A DNA stretch of 64,000 bases, from contig OX578142.1 of the NCBI GenBank assembly GCA_951213105.1, forward strand, positions 2,372,649 through 2,436,648, in the 5' to 3' direction. How positions within the stretch are numbered: the first letter of the stretch is position 1; each line of letters starts with the position of its first letter. Positions 42,401-55,300 of this stretch are shown here, one piece after another. The stretch comes from Amaurobius ferox. Taxonomy: Eukaryota; Arthropoda; Arachnida; Araneae; Amaurobiidae. A model generated the notes under the pieces. The model did not search any database. It was given only the letters and a program-made list of their open reading frames with translations, and was not told where the DNA came from. The translations under genes were made by a program, and so were the position numbers.

Positions 42401-45400
42401 AGATTTTTCGAAATTTTGAAACCTCGATTTTTGGACATCAAACAGAAGGTATCGGCCAGAAAGCCAGGAAATCGGTCTTCTCCATCGAAATTAGATATAA
42501 AAAATTGTATTTGAACGAAAATTATCATGGTCGGATTTTTCACAAAATCGGTAAGGGGGGGTAGCATGAAAAAGTATAGATTTTTCGAAATTTTGAAACC
42601 TCGTTTTTTGGACATCAAGCAGAAGGTATCGGCCAGAAAACCAGGAAATCGGTCTTCTCCATCGAAATTAGATATAAAAAATTGTATTTGAACGAAAATT
42701 ATCATGGTCGGATTTTTCACAAAATCGGTAAGGGGGGGTAGCATGAAAAAGTATAGATTTTTCGAAATTTTGAAACCTCGTTTTTGGACATCAAACAGAA
42801 GGTATCGGCCAGAAAGCTAGGAAATCGGACTTCTCCATCGAAATGAGATATAAAAAATTGTATTTGAACGAAAATTATCATGGTCGGATTTTTCACAAAA
42901 TCGGTAAGGGGGGGTAGCATGAAAAAGTATAGATTTTTCGAAATTTTGAAACCACGTTTTTTGGACATCAAACAGAAGGTATCGGCCAGTAAGCCAGGAA
43001 ATCAGTCTTCTCCATCGAAATTAGATATAAAAAATTGTATTTGAACGAAAATTTTCATGGTCGGATTTTTCACAAAATATGTAAGGGGGGGGTAGCATGA
43101 AAAAGTATAGATTTTTGAAACCTCGTTTTTTGGACATCAAACAGAAGGTATCGGCCAGAAAGCCAGGAAATCGGTCTTCTCCATCGAAATTAGATATAAA
43201 AAATTGTATTTGAACGAAAATTATCATGGTCGGATTTTTCACAAAATCGGTAAGGGGGGGTAGCATGAAAAAGTATAGATTTTTCGAAATTTTGAAACCT
43301 CGTTTTTTGGACATCAAACAGAAGGCATCGGCCAGAAAACAAGGAAATCGGTCTTCTCCATCGAAATTAGATATAAAAAATTGTATTTGAACGAAAATTA
43401 TCATGGTCGGATTTTTCACAAAATCGGTAAGGGGGGGTAGCATGAAAAAGTATAGATTTTTCGAAATTTTGAAACCTCGTTTTTTGGACATCAAACAGAA
43501 GGTATCGGCCAGAAACCAGGAAATCGGTCTTCTCCATCGAAATTAGATATAAAAAATTGTATTTGAACGAAAATTATCATGGTCGGATTTTTCACAAAAT
43601 CGGTAAGGGGGGGTAGCATGAAAAAGTATAGATTTTTCGAAATTTTGAAACCTCGTTTTTTGGACATCAAACAGAAGGTATCGGCCAGAAAGCCAGAAAA
43701 TCGGTCTTCTCCATCGAAATTAGATATAAAAAATTGTATTTGAACGAAAATTATCATGGTCGGATTTTTCACAAAATCGGTAAGGGGGGGTAGCATGAAA
43801 AAGTATAAATTTTTCGAAATTTTGAAACCTCGTTTTCGGACATCAAACAGAAGGTATCGGCCAGAAAGCCAGGAAATCGGTTTTCTCCATCGAAATTAGA
43901 TATAAAAAATTGTATTTGAACGAAAATTATCATGGTCGGATTTTTCACAAAATATGTAAGGGGGGGTAGCATGAAAAAGTATAGATTTTTGAAACCTCGT
44001 TTTTTGGACATCAAACAGAAGGTATTGGCCAGAAAGCCAGGAAATCGGTCTTCTCCATCGAAATTAGATATAAAAAATTGTATTTGAACGAAAATTATCA
44101 TGGTCGGATTTTTCACAAAATCGGTAAGGGGGGGTAGCATGAAAAAGTATAGATTTTTCGAACCTCGTTTTTTGGACATCAAACAGAAGGTATCGGCCAG
44201 AAACCAGGAAATCGGTCTTCTCCATCGAAATTAGATATAAAAAATTGTATTTGAACGAAAATTATCATGGTCGGATTTTTCACAAAATCGGTAAGGGGGG
44301 GTAGCATGAAAAAGTATAGATTTTTCGAAATTTTGAAACCTCGTTTTTTGGACATCAAACAGAAGGTATCGGCCAGAAACCAGGAAATCGGTCTTCTCCA
44401 TCGAAATTAGATATAAAAAATTGTATTTGAACGAAAATTATCATGGTCGGATTTTTCACAAAATTGGTAAGGGGGGGGTAGCATGAAAAAGTATAGATTT
44501 TTCGAAATTTTGAAACCTCGTTTTTTGGACATCAAACAGAAGGTATCGGCCAGAAAGCCAGAAAATCGGTCTTCTCCATCGAAATTAGATATAAAAAATT
44601 GTATTTGAACGAAAATTTTCATGGTCGGATTTTTCACAAAATCGGTAAGGGGGGGTAGCATGAAAAAGTATAGATTTTTCGAACCTCGTTTTTTGGACAT
44701 CAAACAGAAGGTATCGGCCAGAAACCAGGAAATCGGTCTTCTCCATCGAAATTAGATATAAAAAATTGTATTTGAACGAAAATTATCATGGTCGGATTTT
44801 TCACAAAATCGGTAAGGGGGGGTAGCATGAAAAAGTATAGATTTTTCGAAATTTTGAAACCTCGTTTTTTGGACATCAAACAGAAGGTATCGGCCAGAAA
44901 CCAGGAAATCGGTCTTCTCCATCGAAATTAGATATAAAAAATTGTATTTGAACGAAAATTATCATGGTCGGATTTTTCACAAAATCTGTAAGGGGGGGTA
45001 GCATGAAAAAGTATAGATTTTTCGAAATTTTGAAACCTCGTATTTTGGACATCAAAGAGAAGGTATCGGCCAGAAAGCCAGGAAATCGGACTTCTCCATC
45101 GAAATTAGATATAAAAAATTGTATTTGAACGAAAATTATCATGGTCGGATTTTTCACAAAATCGGTAAGGGGGGGTAGCATGAAAAAGTATAGATTTTTC
45201 GAAATTTTGAAACCTCGTTTTTTGGACATCAAACAGAAGGTATCGGCCAGAACCCAGGAAATCGGTCTTCTCCATCGAAATTAGATATAAAAAATAGTGT
45301 TTGAACGAAAATTATCATGGTCGGATTTTTCACAAAATCGGTAAGGGGGGGTAGCATGAAAAAGTATAGATTTTTCGAAATTTTGAAACCTCGTTCTTTG

Positions 45401-47507
45401 GACATCAAACAGAAGGTATCGGCCAGAAAGCCAGGAAATCGGACTTCTCCATCGAAATTAGATATAAAAAATAGTATTTGAACGAAAATTATCATGGTCG
45501 GATTTTTCACAACATCGGTAAGGGGGGTAGCTTGAAAAAGTATAGATTTTTCGAAATTTTGAAACCTCGTTTTTTGGACATCAAACAGAAGGTATCGGCC
45601 AGAAAGCCAGGAAATCGGTCTTCTCCATCGAAATTAGATATAAAAAATTGTATTTGAACGAAAATTATCATGGTCGGATTTTTCACAAAATCGGTAAGGG
45701 GGGGTAGCATGAAAAAGTATAGATTTTTCGAAATTTTGAAACCTCGTTTTTTGGACATCAAACAGAAGGTATCGGCCAGAAAGCCAGAAAATCGGTCTTC
45801 TCCATCGAAATTAGATATAAAAAATTGTATTTGAACGAAAATTATCATGGTCGGATTTTTCACAAAATCGGTAAGGGGGGGTAGCATGAAAAAGTATAGA
45901 TTTTTCGAACCTCGTTTTTTGGACATCAAACAGAAGGTATCGGCCAGAAACCAGGAAATCGGTCTTCTCCATCGAAATTAGATATAAAAAATTGTATTTG
46001 AACGAAAATTATCATGGTCGGATTTTTCACAAAATCGGTAAGGGGGGGTAGCATGAAAAAGTATAGATTTTTCGAAATTTTGAAACCTCGTTTTTTGGAC
46101 ATCAAACAGAAGGTATCGGCCAGAAACCAGGAAATCGGTCTTCTCCATCGAAATTAGATATAAAAAATTGTATTTGAACGAAAATTATCATGGTCGGATT
46201 TTTCACAAAATCGGTAAGGGGGGGTAGCATGAAAAAGTATAGATTTTTCGAAATTTTGAAACCTCGTTTTTTGGACATCAAACAGAAGGTATCGGCCAGA
46301 AAGCCAGGAAATCGGACTTCTCCATCGAAATTAGATATAAAAAATTGTATTTGAACGAAAATTATCATGGTCGGATTTTTCACAAAATCGGTAAGGGGGG
46401 GTAGCATGAAAAAGTATAGATTTTTCGAAATTTTGAAACCTCGATTTTTGGACATCAAACAGAAGGTATCGGCCAGAAAGCCAGGAAATCGGTCTTCTCC
46501 ATCGAAATTAGATATAAAAAATTGTATTTGAACGAAAATTATCATGGTCGGATTTTTCACAAAATCGGTAAGGGGGGGTAGCATGAAAAAGTATAGATTT
46601 TTCGAAATTTTGAAACCTCGTTTTTTGGACATCAAGCAGAAGGTATCGGCCAGAAAACCAGGAAATCGGTCTTCTCCATCGAAATTAGATATAAAAAATT
46701 GTATTTGAACGAAAATTATCATGGTCGGATTTTTCACAAAATCGGTAAGGGGGGGTAGCATGAAAAAGTATAGATTTTTCGAAATTTTGAAACCTCGTTT
46801 TTGGACATCAAACAGAAGGTATCGGCCAGAAAGCTAGGAAATCGGACTTCTCCATCGAAATGAGATATAAAAAATTGTATTTGAACGAAAATTATCATGG
46901 TCGGATTTTTCACAAAATCGGTAAGGGGGGGTAGCATGAAAAAGTATAGATTTTTCGAAATTTTGAAACCACGTTTTTTGGACATCAAACAGAAGGTATC
47001 GGCCAGTAAGCCAGGAAATCAGTCTTCTCCATCGAAATTAGATATAAAAAATTGTATTTGAACGAAAATTTTCATGGTCGGATTTTTCACAAAATATGTA
47101 AGGGGGGGGTAGCATGAAAAAGTATAGATTTTTGAAACCTCGTTTTTTGGACATCAAACAGAAGGTATCGGCCAGAAAGCCAGGAAATCGGTCTTCTCCA
47201 TCGAAATTAGATATAAAAAATTGTATTTGAACGAAAATTATCATGGTCGGATTTTTCACAAAATCGGTAAGGGGGGGTAGCATGAAAAAGTATAGATTTT
47301 TCGAAATTTTGAAACCTCGTTTTTTGGACATCAAACAGAAGGCATCGGCCAGAAAACAAGGAAATCGGTCTTCTCCATCGAAATTAGATATAAAAAATTG
47401 TATTTGAACGAAAATTATCATGGTCGGATTTTTCACAAAATCGGTAAGGGGGGGTAGCATGAAAAAGTATAGATTTTTCGAAATTTTGAAACCTCGTTTT
47501 TTGGACA
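39474..47507. repeat. Two tandem copies of a 4,017-bp higher-order unit
   Basis: Variant monomers repeat in the same order 4,017 bp apart: the TTCGGACATC type near 39819 and 43836, GGTATTGGCC near 40005 and 44022, and the CAGAACCCAGG type near 41231 and 45248. Each unit holds about 23 monomers. Exact borders are not resolvable by eye. Confidence 0.9.
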
Positions 47508-47979
47508 TCAAACAGAAGGTATCGGCCGGAAAGCCAGGAAATCGGACTTCTCCATCGAAATTAGATATAAAAAATTGTATTTGAACGAAAATTATCATGG
47601 TCGGATTTTTCACAAAATCGGTAAGGGGGGGGTAGCATGAAAAAGTATAGATTTTTCGAAATTTTGAAACCTCGTTTTTTGGACATCAAACAGAAGGTAT
47701 CGGCCAGAAAACCAGGAAATCGGTCTTCTCCATCGAAATTAGATATAAAAAATTGTATTTGAACGAAAATTATCATGGTCGGATTTTTCACAAAATCGGT
47801 AAGGGGGGGTAGCATGAAAAAGTATAGATTTTTCGAAATTTTGAAACCTCGTTTTTTGGACATCAAACAGAAGGTATCGGCCAGAAAACCAGGAAATCGG
47901 TCTTCTCCATCGAAATTAGATATAAAAAATTGTATTTGAACGAAAATTATCATGGTCGGATTTTTCACAAAATCGGTAA

Positions 47980-47996
47980 GGGGGGGTAGCATGAAA
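47980..47996. other. Target-site duplication, left copy, of the 60-bp insertion
   Basis: GGGGGGGTAGCATGAAA, repeated exactly at 48057-48073. Confidence 0.87.
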
Positions 47997-48056
47997 GGCC
48001 CAGACCATACAGCCAACCCAGGGGTTTATGGCAGTTTAATGTATGGCCGGGAGAAA
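47997..48056 (-). mobile_element. 60-bp retrotransposon 3'-end fragment in the satellite
   Basis: It starts GGCCCAGACC and follows the common element 3' end through GTATGGCCGGGAGAAA, then returns to GGGGGGGTAGCATGAAA. Perfect 17-bp flanking duplications mark it as a very short 5'-truncated insertion, independent of the 29-bp one because its truncation point differs. Confidence 0.9.
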
Positions 48057-48073
48057 GGGGGGGTAGCATGAAA
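48057..48073. other. Target-site duplication, right copy, of the 60-bp insertion
   Basis: GGGGGGGTAGCATGAAA, identical to 47980-47996. Confidence 0.87.
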
Positions 48074-49337
48074 AAGTATAGATTTTTCGAAATTTTGAAA
48101 CCTCGTTTTTTTGGACATCAAACAGAAAGTATCGGCCAGAAAGCTAGGAAATCGGACTTCTCCATCGAAATGAGATATAAAAAATTGTATTTGAACGAAA
48201 ATTATCATGGTCGGATTTTTCACAAAATCGGTAAGGGGGGGTAGCATGAAAAAGTATAGATTTTCGAAATTTTGAAACCTCGTTTTTTGGACATCAAACA
48301 GAAGGTATCGGCCAGAAAACCAGGAAATCGGTCTTCTCCATCGAAATTAGATATAAAAAATTGTATTTGAACGAAAATTATCATGGTCGGATTTTTCACA
48401 AAATCGGTAAGGGGGGGTAGCATGAAAAAGTATAGATTTTTCGAAATTTTGAAACCTCGTTTTTTGGACATCAAACAGAAGGTATCGGCCAGAAAGCTAG
48501 GAAATCGGACTTCTCCATCGAAATGAGATATAAAAAATTGTATTTGAACGAAAATTATCATGGTCGGATTTTTCACAAAATCGGTAAGGGGGGGTAGCAT
48601 GAAAAAGTATAGATTTTTCGAAATTTTGAAACCTCGTTTTTTGGACATCAAACAGAAGGTATCGGCCAGAAAACCAGGAAATCGGTCTTCTCCATCGAAA
48701 TTAGATATAAAAAATTGTATTTGAACGAAAATTATCATGGTCGGATTTTTCACAAAATCGGTAAGGGGGGGTAGCATGAAAAAGTATAGATTTTTCGAAA
48801 TTTTGAAACCACGTTTTTTGGACATCAAACAGAAGGTATCGGCCAGTAAGCCAGGAAATCGGTCTTCTCCATCGAAATTAGATATAAAAAATTGTATTTG
48901 AACGAAAATTTTCATGGTCGGATTTTTCACAAAATATGTAAGGGGGGGTAGCATGAAAAAGTATAGATTTTTGAAACCTCGTTTTTTGGACATCAAACAG
49001 AAGGTATCGGCCAGAAAGCCAGGAAATCGGTCTTCTACATCGAAATTAGATATAAAAAATTGTATTTGAACGAAAATTATCATGGTCGGATTTTTCACAA
49101 AATCGGTAAGGGGGGGTAGCATGAAAAAGTATAGATTTTTCGAACCTCGTTTTTTGGACATCAAACAGAAGGTATCGGCCAGAAACCAGGAAATCGGTCT
49201 TCTCCATCGAAATTAGATATAAAAAATTGTATTTGAACGAAAATTATCATGGTCGGATTTTTCACAAAATCGGTAAGGGGGGGGTAGCATGAAAAAGTAT
49301 AGATTTTTCGAAATTTTGAAACCTCGTTTTTTGGACA

Positions 49338-52300
49338 TCAAACAGAAGGTATCGGCCAGAAACCAGGAAATCGGTCTTCTCCATCGAAATTAGATATAAA
49401 AAATTGTATTTGAACGAAAATTATCATGGTCGGATTTTTCACAAAATTGGTAAGGGGGGGTAGCATGAAAAAGTATAGATTTTTCGAAATTTTGAAACCT
49501 CGTTTTTTGGACATCAAACAGAAGGTATCGGCCAGAAAGCCAGAAAATCGGTCTTCTCCATCGAAATTAGATATAAAAAATTGTATTTGAACGAAAATTA
49601 TCATGGTCGGATTTTTCACAAAATCGGTAAGGGGGGGTAGCATGAAAAAGTATAAATTTTTCGAAATTTTGAAACCTCGTTTTCGGACATCAAACAGAAG
49701 GTATCGGCCAGAAAGCCAGGAAATCGGTTTTCTCCATCGAAATTAGATATAAAAAATTGTATTTGAACGAAAATTATCATGGTCGGATTTTTCACAAAAT
49801 ATGTAAGGGGGGGTAGCATGAAAAAGTATAGATTTTTGAAACCTCGTTTTTTGGACATCAAACAGAAGGTATTGGCCAGAAAGCCAGGAAATCGGTCTTC
49901 TCCATCGAAATTAGATATAAAAAATTGTATTTGAACGAAAATTATCATGGTCGGATTTTTCACAAAATCGGTAAGGGGGGGTAGCATGAAAAAGTATAGA
50001 TTTTTCGAACCTCGTTTTTTGGACATCAAACAGAAGGTATCGGCCAGAAACCAGGAAATCGGTCTTCTCCATCGAAATTAGATATAAAAAATTGTATTTG
50101 AACGAAAATTATCATGGTCGGATTTTTCACAAAATCGGTAAGGGGGGGGTAGCATGAAAAAGTATAGATTTTTCGAAATTTTGAAACCTCGTTTTTTGGA
50201 CATCAAACAGAAGGTATCGGCCAGAAACCAGGAAATCGGTCTTCTCCATCGAAATTAGATATAAAAAATTGTATTTGAACGAAAATTATCATGGTCGGAT
50301 TTTTCACAAAATTGGTAAGGGGGGGTAGCATGAAAAAGTATAGATTTTTCGAAATTTTGAAACCTCGTTTTTTGGACATCAAACAGAAGGTATCGGCCAG
50401 AAAGCCAGAAAATCGGTCTTCTCCATCGAAATTAGATATAAAAAATTGTATTTGAACGAAAATTATCATGGTCGGATTTTTCACAAAATCGGTAAGGGGG
50501 GGTAGCATGAAAAAGTATAGATTTTTCGAACCTCGTTTTTTGGACATCAAACAGAAGGTATCGGCCAGAAACCAGGAAATCGGTCTTCTCCATCGAAATT
50601 AGATATAAAAAATTGTATTTGAACGAAAATTATCATGGTCGGATTTTTCACAAAATCGGTAAGGGGGGGTAGCATGAAAAAGTATAGATTTTTCGAAATT
50701 TTGAAACCTCGTTTTTTGGACATCAAACAGAAGGTATCGGCCAGAAACCAGGAAATCGGTCTTCTCCATCGAAATTAGATATAAAAAATTGTATTTGAAC
50801 GAAAATTATCATGGTCGGATTTTTCACAAAATCGGTAAGGGGGGGTAGCATGAAAAAGTATAGATTTTTCGAAATTTTGAAACCTCGTTTTTTGGACATC
50901 AAACAGAAGGTATCGGCCAGAACCCAGGAAATCGGTCTTCTCCATCGAAATTAGATATAAAAAATAGTGTTTGAACGAAAATTATCATGGTCGGATTTTT
51001 CACAAAATCGGTAAGGGGGGGTAGCATGAAAAAGTATAGATTTTTCGAAATTTTGAAACCTCGTTCTTTGGACATCAAACAGAAGGTATCGGCCAGAAAG
51101 CCAGGAAATCGGACTTCTCCATCGAAATTAGATATAAAAAATAGTATTTGAACGAAAATTATCATGGTCGGATTTTTCACAACATCGGTAAGGGGGGTAG
51201 CATGAAAAAGTATAGATTTTTCGAAATTTTGAAACCTCGTTTTTTGGACATCAAACAGAAGGTATCGGCCAGAAAGCCAGGAAATCGGTCTTCTCCATCG
51301 AAATTAGATATAAAAAATTGTATTTGAACGAAAATTATCATGGTCGGATTTTTCACAAAATCGGTAAGGGGGGGTAGCATGAAAAAGTATAGATTTTTCG
51401 AAATTTTGAAACCTCGTTTTTTGGACATCAAACAGAAGGTATCGGCCAGAAAGCCAGAAAATCGGTCTTCTCCATCGAAATTAGATATAAAAAATTGTAT
51501 TTGAACGAAAATTATCATGGTCGGATTTTTCACAAAATCGGTAAGGGGGGGTAGCATGAAAAAGTATAGATTTTTCGAACCTCGTTTTTTGGACATCAAA
51601 CAGAAGGTATCGGCCAGAAACCAGGAAATCGGTCTTCTCCATCGAAATTAGATATAAAAAATTGTATTTGAACGAAAATTATCATTTTCGGATTTTTCAC
51701 AAAATCGGTAAGGGGGGGTAGCATGAAAAAGTATAGATTTTTCGAAATTTTGAAACCTCGTTTTTTGGACATCAAACAGAAGGTATCGGCCAGAAACCAG
51801 GAAATCGGTCTTCTCCATCGAAATTAGATATAAAAAATTGTATTTGAACGAAAATTATCATGGTCGGATTTTTCACAAAATCGGTAAGGGGGGGTAGCAT
51901 GAAAAAGTATAGATTTTTCGAAATTTTGAAACCTCGTTTTTTGGACATCAAACAGAAGGTATCGGCCAGAAAGCCAGGAAATCGGACTTCTCCATCGAAA
52001 TTAGATATAAAAAATTGTATTTGAACGAAAATTATCATGGTCGGATTTTTCACAAAATCGGTAAGGGGGGGTAGCATGAAAAAGTATAGATTTTTCGAAA
52101 TTTTGAAACCTCGATTTTTGGACATCAAACAGAAGGTATCGGCCAGAAAGCCAGGAAATCGGTCTTCTCCATCGAAATTAGATATAAAAAATTGTATTTG
52201 AACGAAAATTATCATGGTCGGATTTTTCACAAAATCGGTAAGGGGGGGGTAGCATGAAAAAGTATAGATTTTTCGAAATTTTGAAACCTCGTTTTTGGAC

Positions 52301-55300
52301 ATCAAACAGAAGGTATCGGCCAGAAAGCTAGGAAATCGGACTTCTCCATCGAAATGAGATATAAAAAATTGTATTTGAACGAAAATTATCATGGTCGGAT
52401 TTTTCACAAAATCGGTAAGGGGGGGTAGCATGAAAAAGTATAGATTTTTCGAAATTTTGAAACCACGTTTTTTGGACATCAAACAGAAGGTATCGGCCAG
52501 TAAGCCAGGAAATCAGTCTTCTCCATCGAAATTAGATATAAAAAATTGTATTTGAACGAAAATTTTCATGGTCGGATTTTTCACAAAATATGTAAGGGGG
52601 GGGTAGCATGAAAAAGTATAGATTTTTGAAACCTCGTTTTTTGGACATCAAACAGAAGGTATCGGCCAGAAAGCCAGGAAATCGGTCTTCTCCATCGAAA
52701 TTAGATATAAAAAATTGTATTTGAACGAAAATTATCATGGTCGGATTTTTCACAAAATCGGTAAGGGGGGGGTAGCATGAAAAAGTATAGATTTTTCGAA
52801 ATTTTGAAACCTCGTTTTTTGGACATCAAACAGAAGGCATCGGCCAGAAAACAAGGAAATCGGTCTTCTCCATCGAAATTAGATATAAAAAATTGTATTT
52901 GAACGAAAATTATCATGGTCGGATTTTTCACAAAATCGGTAAGGGGGGGGTAGCATGAAAAAGTATAGATTTTTCGAAATTTTGAAACCTCGTTTTTTGG
53001 ACATCAAACAGAAGGTATCGGCCGGAAAGCCAGGAAATCGGACTTCTCCATCGAAATTAGATATAAAAAATTGTATTTGAACGAAAATTATCATGGTCGG
53101 ATTTTTCACAAAATCGGTAAGGGGGGGGTAGCATGAAAAAGTATAGATTTTTCGAAATTTTGAAACCTCGTTTTTTGGACATCAAACAGAAGGTATCGGC
53201 CAGAAAGCCAGGAAATCGGTCTTCTCCATCGAAATTAGATATAAAAAATTGTATTTGAACGAAAATTATCATGGTCGGATTTTTCACAAAATCGGTAAGG
53301 GGGGGTAGCATGAAAAAGTATAGATTTTTCGAAATTTTGAAACCTCGTTTTTTGGACATCAAACAGAAGGTATCGGCCAGAAAACCAGGAAATCGGTCTT
53401 CTCCATCGAAATTAGATATAAAAAATTGTATTTGAACGAAAATTATCATGGTCGGATTTTTCACAAAATCGGTAAGGGGGGGTAGCATGAAAAAGTATAG
53501 ATTTTTCGAAATTTTGAAACCTCGTTTTTTGGACATCAAACAGAAGGTATCGGCCAGAAAGCTAGGAAATCGGACTTCTCCATCGAAATGAGATATAAAA
53601 AATTGTATTTGAACGAAAATTATCATGGTCGGATTTTTCACAAAATCGGTAAGGGGGGGTAGCATGAAAAAGTATAGATTTTTCGAAATTTTGAAACCTC
53701 GTTTTTTGGACATCAAACAGAAGGTATCGGCCAGAAAACCAGGAAATCGGTCTTCTCCATCGAAATTAGATATAAAAAATTGTATTTGAACGAAAATTAT
53801 CATGGTCGGATTTTTCACAAAATCGGTAAGGGGGGGTAGCATGAAAAAGTATAGATTTTTCGAAATTTTGAAACCACGTTTTTTGGACATCAAACAGAAG
53901 GTATCGGCCAGTAAGCCAGGAAATCGGTCTTCTCCATCGAAATTAGATATAAAAAATTGTATTTGAACGAAAATTTTCATGGTCGGATTTTTCACAAAAT
54001 ATGTAAGGGGGGGTAGCATGAAAAAGTATAGATTTTTGAAACCTCGTTTTTTGGACATCAAACAGAAGGTATCGGCCAGAAAGCCAGGAAATCGGTCTTC
54101 TCCATCGAAATTAGATATAAAAAATTGTATTTGAACGAAAATTATCATGGTCGGATTTTTCACAAAATCGGTAAGGGGGGGTAGCATGAAAAAGTATAGA
54201 TTTTTCGAACCTCGTTTTTTGGACATCAAACAGAAGGTATCGGCCAGAAACCAGGAAATCGGTCTTCTCCATCGAAATTAGATATAAAAAATTGTATTTG
54301 AACGAAAATTATCATGGTCGGATTTTTCACAAAATCGGTAAGGGGGGGTAGCATGAAAAAGTATAGATTTTTCGAAATTTTGAAACCTCGTTTTTTGGAC
54401 ATCAAACAGAAGGTATCGGCCAGAAACCAGGAAATCGGTCTTCTCCATCGAAATTAGATATAAAAAATTGTATTTGAACGAAAATTATCATGGTCGGATT
54501 TTTCACAAAATCGGTAAGGGGGGGTAGCATGAAAAAGTATAGATTTTTCGAAATTTTGAAACCTCGTTTTTTGGACATCAAACAGAAGGTATCGGCCAGA
54601 AAGCCAGAAAATCGGTCTTCTCCATCGAAATTAGATATAAAAAATTGTATTTGAACGAAAATTATCATGGTCGGATTTTTCACAAAATCGGTAAGGGGGG
54701 GTAGCATGAAAAAGTATAAATTTTTCGAAATTTTGAAACCTCGTTTTCGGACATCAAACAGAAGGTATCGGCCAGAAAGCCAGGAAATCGGTTTTCTCCA
54801 TCGAAATTAGATATAAAAAATTGTATTTGAACGAAAATTATCATGGTCGGATTTTTCACAAAATATGTAAGGGGGGGTAGCATGAAAAAGTATAGATTTT
54901 TGAAACCTCGTTTTTTGGACATCAAACAGAAGGTATTGGCCAGAAAGCCAGGAAATCGGTCTTCTCCATCGAAATTAGATATAAAAAATTGTATTTGAAC
55001 GAAAATTATCATGGTCGGATTTTTCACAAAATCGGTAAGGGGGGGTAGCATGAAAAAGTATAGATTTTTCGAACCTCGTTTTTTGGACATCAAACAGAAG
55101 GTATCGGCCAGAAACCAGGAAATCGGTCTTCTCCATCGAAATTAGATATAAAAAATTGTATTTGAACGAAAATTATCATGGTCGGATTTTTCACAAAATC
55201 GGTAAGGGGGGGTAGCATGAAAAAGTATAGATTTTTCGAAATTTTGAAACCTCGTTTTTTGGACATCAAACAGAAGGTATCGGCCAGAAACCAGGAAATC

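Larger units (their letters stand above)
38707..47996. repeat. 177-bp satellite array, block 5
   Basis: About 53 monomers. New variant types appear here: an eight-base deletion giving TTTTTCGAACCTCG, a shorter form TAGATTTTTGAAACC, and ATATGTAAGG before the G-run. These types also fill block 6 but are not seen in blocks 1-4. Confidence 0.97.
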
